This document shows, in pieces, positions 35,728 to 44,819 of a stretch of DNA of 64,000 nucleotides. A program made the translations under genes and the position numbers. Each line of letters starts with the position of its first letter. Positions within the stretch are counted from its first letter, which is position 1. The notes under the pieces were generated by a model. It made no database searches and was not told the origin of the DNA. It saw only the letters and a program-made list of their open reading frames with translations. The stretch comes from CAVSWT01 sp963777515 (GTDB lineage: Bacteria; Bacteroidota; Ignavibacteria; Ignavibacteriales; Ignavibacteriaceae), in assembly GCA_963777515.1 (NCBI GenBank), contig CAVZQU010000019.1, positions 186,001-250,000 of the forward strand. The letters run 5' to 3'.

Positions 35728-36644
35728 TCAATGACGGGATTAAAATATTTATAAAGAAAACAAAAAAGGCTGCACTGAAAGCCGTTTGACTCAGCTCCCC
35801 AATTTTTGTAAGAAAAAAAATAGAAATCCCTTCCCTAATTCCCAATTCTCCTATTGAAAACTGTCCGATAAAAACTTTGGCAAAAAGTATCATGCTCACG
35901 GCTTGAAGGTAAGGAATCAAATTTAGATGATTTGAAAATGCAGCTATCAAAAAAACAAATTGTAAAACGAAACAGAGATAAAAAAGAAAGGATAAAAATG
36001 ACATTTTAAATACATAATTTCTATCAACCGTTTTTAATGCCCGGAATTGATTAATATTTTTTTAAAAAATTTAACTCGCTTTATTTTTGATTTAAAGTAC
36101 TCAAAATAATTTTTGTTACTGTCAAAAAATAAATAGAGCAGAATAATCAAAAAGATTATTCCTGCAAAGCTTAAAAAAACATTTCTATAAGAAATTGCTA
36201 ATCCTTTACTTATAAAAAACGAAGATGAGATTATTCCAGTAATCAAAATAATTGCAAGCGGAAATAGTTTATCTAAAGCTGTAGCAATTGTAACTTTAAC
36301 AATTGATCTTTCTTTTAAAGCTATTCCCCTTCCGAAATATTCCCCTATTCTTGCAGGAGTAAAAGCACCTGCACTTAACCCATAAAATAATGAATTTAAG
36401 ATTTTTGATTTATCTATTTTCCTTTAATACTAGTTTGACAGGTAACTGCCACTTTCAAATACTGTAAATAAAGATTAAAAGGCAGAAGTAAAATTGCAAT
36501 AGATAAGAAAAAATATATTTACCGAAATGATAGAATTTTCAATCTTATTAATATTTATCTTATCAATAAAATATACCAGCAAACTAACAGCAAAAAGAAT
36601 TTTAGAATAAATACTAAAGTACTTTTGCTTTTAGCTTGAAGCAT
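35690..36644 (-). pseudogene. Frameshifted UPF0104 flippase-like gene
   Basis: Read across frames, this stretch encodes one UPF0104 protein of about 318 residues, the family's normal length. Recoverable pieces from the ATG at 36644 are MLQAKSKSTLVFIL, KILFAVSLLVYFID, LSIAILLLPFNLYLQYLKW, LNSLFYGLSAGAFTPARIGEY, LFPLAIILITGI and, last, GELGIREGISIFFL in the intact C-terminal 104 codons. At least four, probably five, single-base indels separate them (near 36605, 36510, 36455, 36418 and 36040). Most lie in short A, T or G/C runs. It is either a decayed gene or a badly sequenced one. The intact paralogue is at 5648-6610. Confidence 0.75.
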
Positions 36645-36730
36645 TTCTTTTCCGGGCTCTATTTCCAATTCGTCAATCAATTTTTATTTATGTTTTTAAC
36701 GTTACACAAATAATAAAAATATGGTTCGTT

Positions 36731-36794
36731 ATTCTGAACTAAATTTGGAATCTTTTTTTTTAATTATTTTTAGATGCTGAAACAAGTTCAGCAT
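36731..36794. repeat. Twin-hairpin intergenic repeat, imperfect copy
   Basis: ATGCTGAA...TTCAGCAT is a perfect hairpin (36774-36794). It is preceded by an imperfect one, ATTCTGAA...TTTGGAAT (36731-36751). It matches the twin-hairpin plan seen at other intergenic sites in the window. Confidence 0.5.
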
Positions 36795-36818
36795 GACATT
36801 CAATTAATTTTTGGTTAA

Positions 36819-37706
36819 TTAGATAAACTCAAACGCAAAGCCAAAACCAAAACGGCTGACACGGTCAGTGAAATACTGATTAAACAAATCTCCCCCGGTA
36901 TAATAAGATGCATAAATTAAAATACCTTTACCATTCCAATCTCCAAACTTTAAACCTAACATATAATTTTGGTTGCCTACATATTTGGGAATTCCCTTGA
37001 AATTTATATTTCCGGCAAAAAATATATTAGTATCGTTATTCAATATTTTGCCAATAAATTTTGGAGAAGAAGCTTCAATACCGATACCAAATATAGTTCT
37101 CTTCAGCAGCTTACCGCCTGCGTTTTGATGGAAAGCATAAGACGCACTCCCATAATATCTAAATAGAAAATTTTCAGTTGGCAAAATATGGCCCAGCGCA
37201 ATTTCAGCATAATCTCTGCCGAAAGCATAAGGGATTTTATCATCTTTCCAGGCATGAGTGTACCAGTCCCAATGCCCATCAGCAAGATGAGAACTGTTGT
37301 GAATAATTCTGAATCTGGAAAACAATTCTCCTTTTGATATACTTTTAGTGTAAGTTAAATTTCCTCCAAAGAAGCCGTCAATTTCATCTATTTGCAGCCT
37401 AAACTGTTGATATGATGTTACATAGGCAAAAGCCATGAATTCAGCTCCAATAGAGAACACGCTATTAGCAAAACTTAGTTTGAAAATGTCAACCGAATTT
37501 CCAATGTCAACTTTCAAATGCCAATCTTTTGGATACATCAGCACTCCCATTTTTGCTTCATCTATGTTTGCACGAAGCGGTATAAAATGAAGCCCTTTTG
37601 GTAAAAATTCAAATTTAATTTTTGTGCTGTCTGTCTTATTTGATTGAGCTGCAATTATTGAAATGAATGAAAAAAACAATAAGATAGTTATTAGTATTTT
37701 CCGCAT
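36819..37706 (-). CDS. DUF1207-like outer-membrane protein
   Basis: The 295-residue exported protein has a signal peptide ending near residue 20 (IIAAQ). It is probably a beta-barrel: its segments alternate in polarity and it ends in phenylalanine- and isoleucine-rich strands (FGFGFAFEFI). The segment FRIIHNSSHLADGHWDW resembles the SSHLGDE motif of DUF1207 proteins. No enzymatic motif is apparent. The family is widespread in Bacteroidota/Chlorobiota and has no known role. It is isolated, flanked by repeats on both sides. Confidence 0.65.
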   Translation of the reverse strand: MRKILITILLFFSFISIIAAQSNKTDSTKIKFEFLPKGLHFIPLRANIDEAKMGVLMYPKDWHLKVDIGNSVDIFKLSFANSVFSIGAEFMAFAYVTSYQQFRLQIDEIDGFFGGNLTYTKSISKGELFSRFRIIHNSSHLADGHWDWYTHAWKDDKIPYAFGRDYAEIALGHILPTENFLFRYYGSASYAFHQNAGGKLLKRTIFGIGIEASSPKFIGKILNNDTNIFFAGNINFKGIPKYVGNQNYMLGLKFGDWNGKGILIYASYYTGGDLFNQYFTDRVSRFGFGFAFEFI

Positions 37707-37759
37707 AAAAGTTTAATAATATGAGTAAAATTTGAAAATTTCTGAAAAATTGGTTTATC

Positions 37760-37825
37760 GTCATCTTGAGCTTGTCGAAAGATGACTTATTGCTTAAAAT
37801 CCAAACTTCAATAGGCTCAGTTTGG
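37760..37825. repeat. Twin-hairpin intergenic repeat
   Basis: GTCATCTT...AAGATGAC with a loop containing GAGCTTGTCG is followed by CCAAACT...AGTTTGG. The first loop is nearly identical to that of copy A at 2205-2330. It lies between the DUF1207-like and radical-SAM genes. Confidence 0.65.
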
Positions 37826-37871
37826 CATTATGAGTTTATGATTTTCAATTTTTCGAAAACCTTATTTATTT

Positions 37872-38887
37872 TTAATTTTCAATTTCTAAGATATTTATTT
37901 TTAGTCCTTCTGTGCAATTTGTACATATATTAATATTTTTTCTGTTGTCCAGAACTCTGCTTCTGAAATTTTGATAAGCATCTGAATTCCAAATTTCACT
38001 AAAAGAGTTTTCAGTTATATTTCCAATTTCATGCTGGGCATCTTTATCAAAACAGCATGGAACAACTTTCCCATCCCAGGTAATTACAGATGTACGCCAT
38101 AAAGCAAAACAATGATTTTCAAGCTTGCTTTTAATTTTGTAATCACCATTATTCAAATTGTATCTTCTGTAGTTTTCATTATCAGGTAAAAATTTCTTAG
38201 CATTTTCTTGTGAACTTACCTGCATTGTTTTAAAAACCACCTTATCAACTCCAACCGCCTTTCCATATTCTAAGACTTGTTCATACTGATGCTCATTTTG
38301 TTTCATCAAAATAAATTGAAATTCAATAAATGGTCTTTTTTGCTTTAACTCTTTCTTTCTTTTGACAATTAATCTTAAACCTTCATCAGCTTGCTTAAAA
38401 GTTCCGCCAACTCTATAATTTTGATAGCTTGCTTCATCAAGCCCGTCAATTGAAAATATAAGTTTGTCAGGGGCGTGTTTTAATACTTCATCAACATTTT
38501 TTTCAGTTACAAAATGACCGTTTGTACTAATAGAAATATAAACATTTTTACTTTGAGCATAGGAAATCATCGCCGGCAGTTCTTTATTAATGAAAGGTTC
38601 GCCCTGAAAAAAAGCTGCACGTAAAATGCGGTTTTACTTATTTCATCAATAATTTTTTTGAAGCTACTAAATTTTAATAAACCCAATGGACGAGTTAAAG
38701 TACCAAGCCCTGACGGACACTCGGGGCATTTCAAATTGCAATGGTTTGTTGGTTCAATTGAATATGATACCGGAAGTCCCCAAACAATTGGCTTCTTTAA
38801 TAACTTTGATAAATTGAATGAAGCAATGATTTGTAGAGCATTAATAAACCTACTAATAGTAAAATATTTTAGGATATTTATTTCCAT
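37872..38887 (-). pseudogene. Radical SAM/SPASM protein, split by a frameshift in a T run
   Basis: The two frames together encode one radical SAM enzyme of about 339 residues. The 5' part (from 38887) has the iron-sulfur motif CNLKCPEC (Cys50, 54, 57). At a run of seven T residues on the minus strand (38607-38613) the frame shifts. One more T restores LFFQGEPFINKELPAMISYAQ and runs on into the 3' part. That part has STNGHFV, IFSIDGL and a SPASM-type cysteine cluster (PCCFD, NICTNC). Such proteins modify peptides or small substrates; the target is unknown. The ATG at 38570 is internal, not a true start. Confidence 0.85.
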
Positions 38888-39046
38888 TTTAGCTTAAATT
38901 TTTGGACATGTCGTATATCAATCGATGCGAAAGATAATTAAATATTCACTTTAACAAAAGGAATCTAAATCACTTATCCACTGCCTTATTTTGTTAAGCA
39001 AAATTTATTTTGTTACTTTTATCATCCAAAAAATATAATTCCTGGA

Positions 39047-40681
39047 GTGCTAATGTTTATTAATTTCCGCGATATTCCCGGCCATCAAAATTTATTTTTA
39101 GACTATTTGTATAAATTTGAAAATGTTAAAGAATTTTACGAAAATGATTTTAGGAACAAAGATGAATATTTAAATAAGTTTAAGAAGATTTCCGGTTCAG
39201 AAAGAATTTTTCGAAATGAAATTCCAAATATTATCCTTAAACTATATAGTAATTTAGAACCATCTCAGAAAACAAAAGATAATATTTCCTCTTTAAAAGA
39301 GAAAAATACGCTTACTATTGTAACCGGGCAGCAGCTCGGAATTCTTGGCGGCCCCCTTTACACATTTTACAAAATTATTACTGCCATTAAATTAGCATCA
39401 AGCTTATCTGAAAGATATGCAGAATACAACTTTGTACCGGTATTTTGGCTTGAAGGTGATGATCATGATTTAGAAGAAGTTAGCCATATTAATTTTGTTA
39501 ATGATAAAAATGAATTATTAAAACTAAATTATGGTGAAGTTAATCCGGATGATGAGATTAAAGTAAGTGTTGGAAATATAAAGTTTAACAATTCAATCAG
39601 TACTTTCTTTGAAGAGCTTTCAAAAAATTTACGAGATACAGAATTTAAAGAACCTTTATTAACAAAACTTAAATCATTTTATAAAGAGGGTAAAACTTAT
39701 CGTGAATCATTTTCAGAATTAATATTTTGGCTATTTGACGAATATGGCCTGGTAATGTTTAATCCACAGGATAATGAAATTAAATCTTTGTTAAAACCTA
39801 TTTTTAAAAAGGAGATTAAAGAATTTAGAACTCACACAGAAAAATTAGTAAATGTTTCAGCAAGGCTTGAAGAAATATATCACGCCCAGGTTAAAGTTAA
39901 ACCAATAAATCTCTTTTATGGCAATGAAGAAGGAAGATTTTCAATTGAACCAATGGATGAAGGAGGTTACAGGTTAAAACGTAAAAAGAAAAAATTCACA
40001 AATGAAGAAATCTTATCCGAAATTGAAAATAACCCGCAGTATTTTAGCCCAAATGTTTTGCTTCGCCCTATTTGTCAAGATTATATTCTTCCAACTGCTT
40101 TTTATATCGGTGGGCCGAGTGAAATTTCCTATTTTGCTCAGGTAATGAAAATTTATAGCCTTTTTAATATAGAGCCTCCATACATTTATCCTCGCTCTTC
40201 CGCTACCATAGTTGAAAAAAATATTAATTCAATTTTAGAAAAATATAATTTATCCGTTGTAGATATTTTTACGGATATTGAAAAGTTAAAGTCAATGGTT
40301 GTTGAAGAAATATCAGCTACTTCCATGGAGGATGTATTTAATAAAGCCCAGCATGATATTGATTTAACACTGGATAATTTAAAAGAAAAGTTATTTGTAA
40401 TTGATAAGACTGTTGCAGAGACAACTGTAAAATATAGGGAAAAGATTTTTCACTACTTGAATGAACTTAAAGATAAATCAAAAGATTCACAGGCAAAGAA
40501 ACATGAAATAACACTAAGACAAATTGATAAAGCATCGGTTGCTCTTTATCCCCATTCAAATTTACAGGAAAGAGAATTTAATTTTATTTACTACGCTAAT
40601 AAATACGGGATGGATTTTTTGAAGAAACTTTTTGATGAAATAGAACTAAATAAGTTTGAGCATCAAACCTTAAAACTATAA
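39047..40681 (+). CDS. bshC: Bacillithiol biosynthesis cysteine-adding enzyme BshC
   Basis: The 544-residue protein matches BshC over its whole length. Recognised segments are INFRDIPG at the start, TIVTGQQLGILGGPLYTFYK, VFWLEGDDHDLEEV, the later LRPICQDYILPTAFYIGGPSE and a long C-terminal coiled coil (about 400-500). BshC adds cysteine to glucosaminyl-malate, the last step of bacillithiol synthesis, in the cytosol. BshA and BshB are not in the window. It has its own upstream region and converges with the ABC ATPase gene, 17 bp apart. Confidence 0.93.
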   Translation: MLMFINFRDIPGHQNLFLDYLYKFENVKEFYENDFRNKDEYLNKFKKISGSERIFRNEIPNIILKLYSNLEPSQKTKDNISSLKEKNTLTIVTGQQLGILGGPLYTFYKIITAIKLASSLSERYAEYNFVPVFWLEGDDHDLEEVSHINFVNDKNELLKLNYGEVNPDDEIKVSVGNIKFNNSISTFFEELSKNLRDTEFKEPLLTKLKSFYKEGKTYRESFSELIFWLFDEYGLVMFNPQDNEIKSLLKPIFKKEIKEFRTHTEKLVNVSARLEEIYHAQVKVKPINLFYGNEEGRFSIEPMDEGGYRLKRKKKKFTNEEILSEIENNPQYFSPNVLLRPICQDYILPTAFYIGGPSEISYFAQVMKIYSLFNIEPPYIYPRSSATIVEKNINSILEKYNLSVVDIFTDIEKLKSMVVEEISATSMEDVFNKAQHDIDLTLDNLKEKLFVIDKTVAETTVKYREKIFHYLNELKDKSKDSQAKKHEITLRQIDKASVALYPHSNLQEREFNFIYYANKYGMDFLKKLFDEIELNKFEHQTLKL

Positions 40682-40698
40682 TAATTTTAATTTATATC

Positions 40699-41802
40699 TC
40701 AAACAATAGCACTTTCAGTCTCTCCATCAAAGAAGTGAAGTTTTTCTGTATCAATATAAATAGTTCTCTGTGAACCAGGTTCTGGCTTTTCTTTGGCTGG
40801 AATTCTGGCTATGAATTGATTGCCTTCAACCGGGAAATATATAAATATTTCATTACCCATAGGTTCGACTACTTCCAGCTTCACATTAAATTTTGAATAA
40901 TGTGCCTCAGTAGGGACAGTTTGAGAATCATAAATATCCTCAGGCCTAACTCCTAAAATAATTTTTTTGTCATTGAAGGGTTTTAATTTATCAGTGTATT
41001 TACCATTAAATGATAAGCTCAACTCACCGCCTTTTGTTCTAAATAAAGAACCGGAAACTGTGCCTTCAATAAAATTCATTGAAGGACTGCCAATAAATCC
41101 TGCTACAAATTTATTTGAAGGATAATTATACAAATTCAATGGTGTGTCGGTTTGGTTAACTAAACCATCTTTCATAATAACTATTTTATCTCCCATTGTC
41201 ATAGCTTCGGTTTGATCATGAGTAACGTAAATCATTGTAGCACCAAGCTCATGATGCAGCTTTGAAATCTCGGTTCTCATTTGTACCCGCAGCTTTGCGT
41301 CAAGATTGCTTAGCGGCTCATCAAACAAAAATACTTTTGGCTTACGGACTATTGCTCTTCCAACAGCAACTCTCTGTCTCTGTCCTCCTGATAGTGCTTT
41401 TGGTTTACGATCAAGATATGGTTCTAATCCTAAAATTTTAGCAGCATCTGTTACCCTTTGTTTTATTTCTTCCTTACTGAATTTTCGCAATTTTAATCCG
41501 AATGCCATATTTTCATAAACTGTCATGTGAGGATACAAAGCATAATTCTGAAAAACCATTGCAATATCTCTATCCTTTGGAGAAACATTATTTACCATTT
41601 TCCCATCGATAAATAATTCTCCTTCAGAAATTTCTTCAAGGCCGGCTACCATTCTAAGAGTAGTTGATTTACCGCAGCCTGAAGGGCCAACGAGGACAAC
41701 AAATTCTTTATCTTTTACTTCAATATTTACGTCTTTAACCGCAACATTGCCGCTTTCATAAACTTTAGTAACATTTTTAAAATCACTTCTGCCATATTTC
41801 AC
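40699..41802 (-). CDS. ugpC: ABC transporter ATP-binding protein, UgpC/MalK type
   Basis: This 367-residue ATPase belongs to the CUT1 sugar-importer family. Walker A is GPSGCGKST (39-47), the signature is LSGGQ (137-141) and Walker B is VFLFDEP (157-163). A C-terminal TOBE/MalK regulatory domain contains ILGVRPEDIYD. It energises import of glycerol-3-phosphate, maltose or another carbohydrate, but no permease or binding protein is nearby. Such orphan ATPases often serve several importers. The start is GTG, overlapping the aroA stop by 4 bp (GTGA). It is the last gene of the minus-strand operon. Confidence 0.9.
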   Translation of the reverse strand: MKYGRSDFKNVTKVYESGNVAVKDVNIEVKDKEFVVLVGPSGCGKSTTLRMVAGLEEISEGELFIDGKMVNNVSPKDRDIAMVFQNYALYPHMTVYENMAFGLKLRKFSKEEIKQRVTDAAKILGLEPYLDRKPKALSGGQRQRVAVGRAIVRKPKVFLFDEPLSNLDAKLRVQMRTEISKLHHELGATMIYVTHDQTEAMTMGDKIVIMKDGLVNQTDTPLNLYNYPSNKFVAGFIGSPSMNFIEGTVSGSLFRTKGGELSLSFNGKYTDKLKPFNDKKIILGVRPEDIYDSQTVPTEAHYSKFNVKLEVVEPMGNEIFIYFPVEGNQFIARIPAKEKPEPGSQRTIYIDTEKLHFFDGETESAIV

Positions 41803-43079
41803 CTAACAATTTGTTGCAACTGTAATAAAAAATTCGGATTTGAAATCTTAACACATTCAAATTTATTAACTTTACCGCCGTCTTTCAATAACAAAGACAA
41901 TATGCCGAAAGACATTGCAATTCGATGATCATCATAACTATCAAATGTAACTAAATTATTTTTAATTCTACCATCAATTGAAAATCCATCTTCATATTCC
42001 ACTACTTCTAGTCCTAATTTTTCATAATTTTCACACAATGCTTTTATACGGTCGGATTCTTTTCCTCTAAGCTCGCCTGCATTCCTAATTTCAAATTTTC
42101 CTCCAGCAAATATTCCGGCAACAGATAAAATTGGAATTTCATCAATAATATTAGGGACAATTTTTTCCTCAATAGAAATATTTTTTAAGGAACTGCTTTT
42201 AACAATTAAATCTCCATAAGCCTCGCCAGCAGCAATTTTTTCGTTCTCAATTTCAATATTTCCACCCATTTTCGTAAAAATATTGACAATACCAATTCTA
42301 CTTGGATTCAAAGAAACATTTTTAATTCTTAATTCAGATTCTTTTGACAGTAAGGTGAGAGCTATGAAAAAAGCAGCAGTAGAAATATCCGAAGGCACAA
42401 AATATTCTTTCGCCTCGGGATAATTTTTTAATGAAGAATAAATAAACTTTTTGTTTTCTTTTTCTTCAATTCTCAATCCTAACATTCTCTCAGTGTGATC
42501 GCGCGACGGAAGTTTTTCAATTACACATGTTTCTTCCTCAATATGCAGTCCGGCAAGCAAAACAGCACTTTTGATTTGCGCACTTGCAATAGGAAGTTCA
42601 TAACTAATTGGCTGTAATTTTTCTGCCGGAAATATTTTTAACGGCAAAGTAAAATTATCGGAAGCAGAAATTTTCACTCCCATAGCTGCAAGAGGTGTAA
42701 TAACTCTTTTCATTGGACGGTGCGATAAAGATTCATCACCAATAATTTCTGATTCAAAATTTTGCGCTGATAAAATTCCGCAAATTAGTCTTGTAGTCGT
42801 TCCGCTGTTGCCTGCATCTAAAATACCTCTTGGTTTTGAAAAACCTTTAAAACCGACTCCTTTTACTTTAACAAAATTATTTTCATTAGTTATTTTGACA
42901 CCTAACTTTTTAAACATATTTTGGGTTGTTTTTACATCCTCGCCGTTAGATAAATTAAATATCTTTGACTCCCCTTTTGCCATTGCTGAAAACATTACCG
43001 AACGGTGGGAAATTGATTTATCACCAGGAAGTTCCAATTCCCCGGATACCTTATTTATTTTATTGAATTCTTGGACCAT
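41799..43079 (-). CDS. aroA: 3-phosphoshikimate 1-carboxyvinyltransferase
   Basis: The 426-residue enzyme of the shikimate pathway has GDKSISHRSVMFSAMAKG at residues 19-36, the second signature LDAGNSGTTTRLICG, and RGKESDRIKAL in the C-terminal half. It transfers the enolpyruvyl group of PEP to shikimate-3-phosphate. Its length is typical. It is co-transcribed after the TrmH-like gene (37 bp) and overlaps the following ATPase gene. No other aro genes occur here, so the pathway is scattered in this genome. Confidence 0.95.
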   Translation of the reverse strand: MVQEFNKINKVSGELELPGDKSISHRSVMFSAMAKGESKIFNLSNGEDVKTTQNMFKKLGVKITNENNFVKVKGVGFKGFSKPRGILDAGNSGTTTRLICGILSAQNFESEIIGDESLSHRPMKRVITPLAAMGVKISASDNFTLPLKIFPAEKLQPISYELPIASAQIKSAVLLAGLHIEEETCVIEKLPSRDHTERMLGLRIEEKENKKFIYSSLKNYPEAKEYFVPSDISTAAFFIALTLLSKESELRIKNVSLNPSRIGIVNIFTKMGGNIEIENEKIAAGEAYGDLIVKSSSLKNISIEEKIVPNIIDEIPILSVAGIFAGGKFEIRNAGELRGKESDRIKALCENYEKLGLEVVEYEDGFSIDGRIKNNLVTFDSYDDHRIAMSFGILSLLLKDGGKVNKFECVKISNPNFLLQLQQIVR

Positions 43080-43116
43080 GTATCTAATTATTTTTTATAA
43101 ATTTTTTACTTAAAGT

Positions 43117-43707
43117 TTATTTCTTCACCCATTTCTCCATCAACTCATTCATTTCAATTTTACTTTCTTCATTATGTTCATACATTCCTTTCTTTTGTCT
43201 TTGCCTTAATGCTTCATATAAAATTACAGCACCTGCGACAGAAACATTTAAGCTTTGCACCATCCCATACATAGGAATCAAAAATATTTCATCTGCTTTT
43301 TCTGCTGCTTCTTCAGAAACACCACGATGTTCATTTCCCAAAACAATTGCACATTTTTTTGTAAGATCAAGATCAAAAAGATTTTTGGAATTATCCATTA
43401 TTGCTGAAGCATAAATTTTAAATCCTTTTTCTCTCAAATTTAAATAGCAATCATCAACAGATTTATACTTTTCTTTTTCTACCCATTTAAATGCTGAAGC
43501 AGAAGATTTTCTTCCTATTTTTGGAAATGATTCCTTATCATAAATTAAGGATATTCTAGGAACTCCAACTGCATCACAAGTTCTGAAGATAGCGCTTACA
43601 TTGTGCGGGTCATGAATATTCTCTATTACAACTCTTAATGAAAATTGTCTTGTTGAAACAACTGAGGATATTTTTTGAGTACGCTTTTCGGTTTTATAAC
43701 TTTTCAC
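43117..43707 (-). CDS. SpoU/TrmH-family RNA 2'-O-methyltransferase
   Basis: The 196-residue SPOUT enzyme shows motif 1 as ENIHDPHNVSAIFRTCDAVG (residues about 30-49). Motifs 2 and 3 are IVLGNEHRGVSEEA and IPMYGMVQSLNVSVAGAVILYEALRQR. It is closest to tRNA (guanosine-18-2'-O)-methyltransferase TrmH, which lacks the N-terminal RNA-binding domain of RlmB. The methyl donor is AdoMet bound in the trefoil knot. Position 18 as the target site is inferred from family resemblance. Two base pairs separate it from the HicB-like gene upstream. Confidence 0.88.
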   Translation of the reverse strand: MKSYKTEKRTQKISSVVSTRQFSLRVVIENIHDPHNVSAIFRTCDAVGVPRISLIYDKESFPKIGRKSSASAFKWVEKEKYKSVDDCYLNLREKGFKIYASAIMDNSKNLFDLDLTKKCAIVLGNEHRGVSEEAAEKADEIFLIPMYGMVQSLNVSVAGAVILYEALRQRQKKGMYEHNEESKIEMNELMEKWVKK

Positions 43708-43709
43708 AT

Positions 43710-43934
43710 TCAGCTTTTATTAAAAACTAATTTAAAAACCGATTTATTTTTAATTGACCGAGCTTTATCAATTTTAAATTTTGACTTATCTGTCTTTAGA
43801 TAATATGAAGCCAGGTCTAAAATCTTATCCATTGCGGCATCTTCATCATGAGCCCAACTTTCACATCCCCTTAAAGAAGGAATCTCCGCTGTAACACCAT
43901 CATCTGTTTTATTAATTATAATATCTAAAATCAT
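43710..43934 (-). CDS. HicB-like small protein without a HicA partner
   Basis: The 74-residue product resembles the N-terminal HicB fold: an opening strand (MILDIIINKTDDGVTAEIPSLRGCESWAHDEDAAMDKI) with the EIPSLRGC segment typical of HicB. No HicA toxin precedes or follows. The gene is embedded in a housekeeping operon between deoC (16 bp) and the TrmH-like gene (2 bp). It lacks the usual C-terminal DNA-binding domain. It may be a stand-alone HicB-like regulator or a nuclease-fold remnant. I am unsure of function. Confidence 0.65.
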   Translation of the reverse strand: MILDIIINKTDDGVTAEIPSLRGCESWAHDEDAAMDKILDLASYYLKTDKSKFKIDKARSIKNKSVFKLVFNKS

Positions 43935-43950
43935 CTAACTAATATCTAGG

Positions 43951-44817
43951 TTAATAACTGCTCTTTCCTTTTACTCCACTTACTATAGCTACACTGGCGC
44001 TTGCTCCAATTCTATCTGCTCCGCTGGCAATCATTTTTTCAGCATCCTCTTTGGAACGAATTCCACCGGAAGCCTTAACTCCAATTTCGCTCCCAACCAC
44101 ATATTTCATTAACGCTACATCACCTGCAGTTGCGCCGCCTTTGCTAAACCCGGTTGAAGTCTTTACAAAATTAGCACCAGCATTTTTACAGATTACACAT
44201 GCTTTAATTTTTTCTTCATCTGTTAATAAAGCAGTTTCTAAAATTACTTTGCAGATAGCATTATTCTTTTTAGCTACTGATACGACCTCATTTACATCGT
44301 TAAATACATAATCATAATTTCCTTCTTTTAACCTGCCTACATTTATTACCATATCGATTTCTTGTGCGCCATTATAAATAGCCTGCTCCGCTTCAAATCT
44401 TTTTACTTCAGTAGTTACAGCACCAAGCGGGAAACCGATTACAGTACAAACTTTGACATCTGTTCCTTTTAAAATTTCGGTACATAAAGGGACAAATGAT
44501 GAATTAACACAAACCGAAGCAAAATGATATTTTTTTGCTTCTTCACATAAAGATGAAACTTCTTTTGATGTTGCTTCAGGTTTTAAAATTGTATGGTCTA
44601 TTTTTCCTGCAAGGCTTTTATCTGATAATGAGCCTCCAACGCCAAGTCCGGCAGCGATTCGTTCGGCACCATTCTCAACAATTTTTTTTATGGAAGTAGG
44701 TTGAGTAACAACATTTGTTTCCCATCCTTTGCATGAATCATTTTCACAATAAAAATCGCGTAAAACTTTTTCAAGAAATTCGGGAGAAACGTCATTATCA
44801 GGGAATGTATAATTCAT
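43951..44817 (-). CDS. deoC: Deoxyribose-phosphate aldolase
   Basis: The 288-residue class I aldolase has the Schiff-base lysine in NAGANFVKTSTGFSKGGAT and the second conserved lysine in GVKASGGIRSKEDAEKMI. It cleaves 2-deoxyribose-5-phosphate to acetaldehyde and glyceraldehyde-3-phosphate in nucleoside catabolism. The enzyme core begins near residue 65 (DHTILKPEA). The first 60 residues are an extra N-terminal extension compared with short E. coli-type DeoC, as in many Bacteroidota. It follows folD by 2 bp and precedes the HicB-like gene. Confidence 0.94.
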   Translation of the reverse strand: MNYTFPDNDVSPEFLEKVLRDFYCENDSCKGWETNVVTQPTSIKKIVENGAERIAAGLGVGGSLSDKSLAGKIDHTILKPEATSKEVSSLCEEAKKYHFASVCVNSSFVPLCTEILKGTDVKVCTVIGFPLGAVTTEVKRFEAEQAIYNGAQEIDMVINVGRLKEGNYDYVFNDVNEVVSVAKKNNAICKVILETALLTDEEKIKACVICKNAGANFVKTSTGFSKGGATAGDVALMKYVVGSEIGVKASGGIRSKEDAEKMIASGADRIGASASVAIVSGVKGKSSY

Positions 44818-44819
44818 TT

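Noticed and set aside
38567..38887. Small independent gene for the 5' part of the radical-SAM protein
   Set aside because: It ends exactly where a one-base shift restores the conserved FQGEP segment, so it is the front half of a broken gene, not a separate one.
43710..43934. Complete HicAB toxin-antitoxin module
   Set aside because: No HicA-like frame is found on either side. The neighbouring genes are deoC and a TrmH-like methyltransferase.
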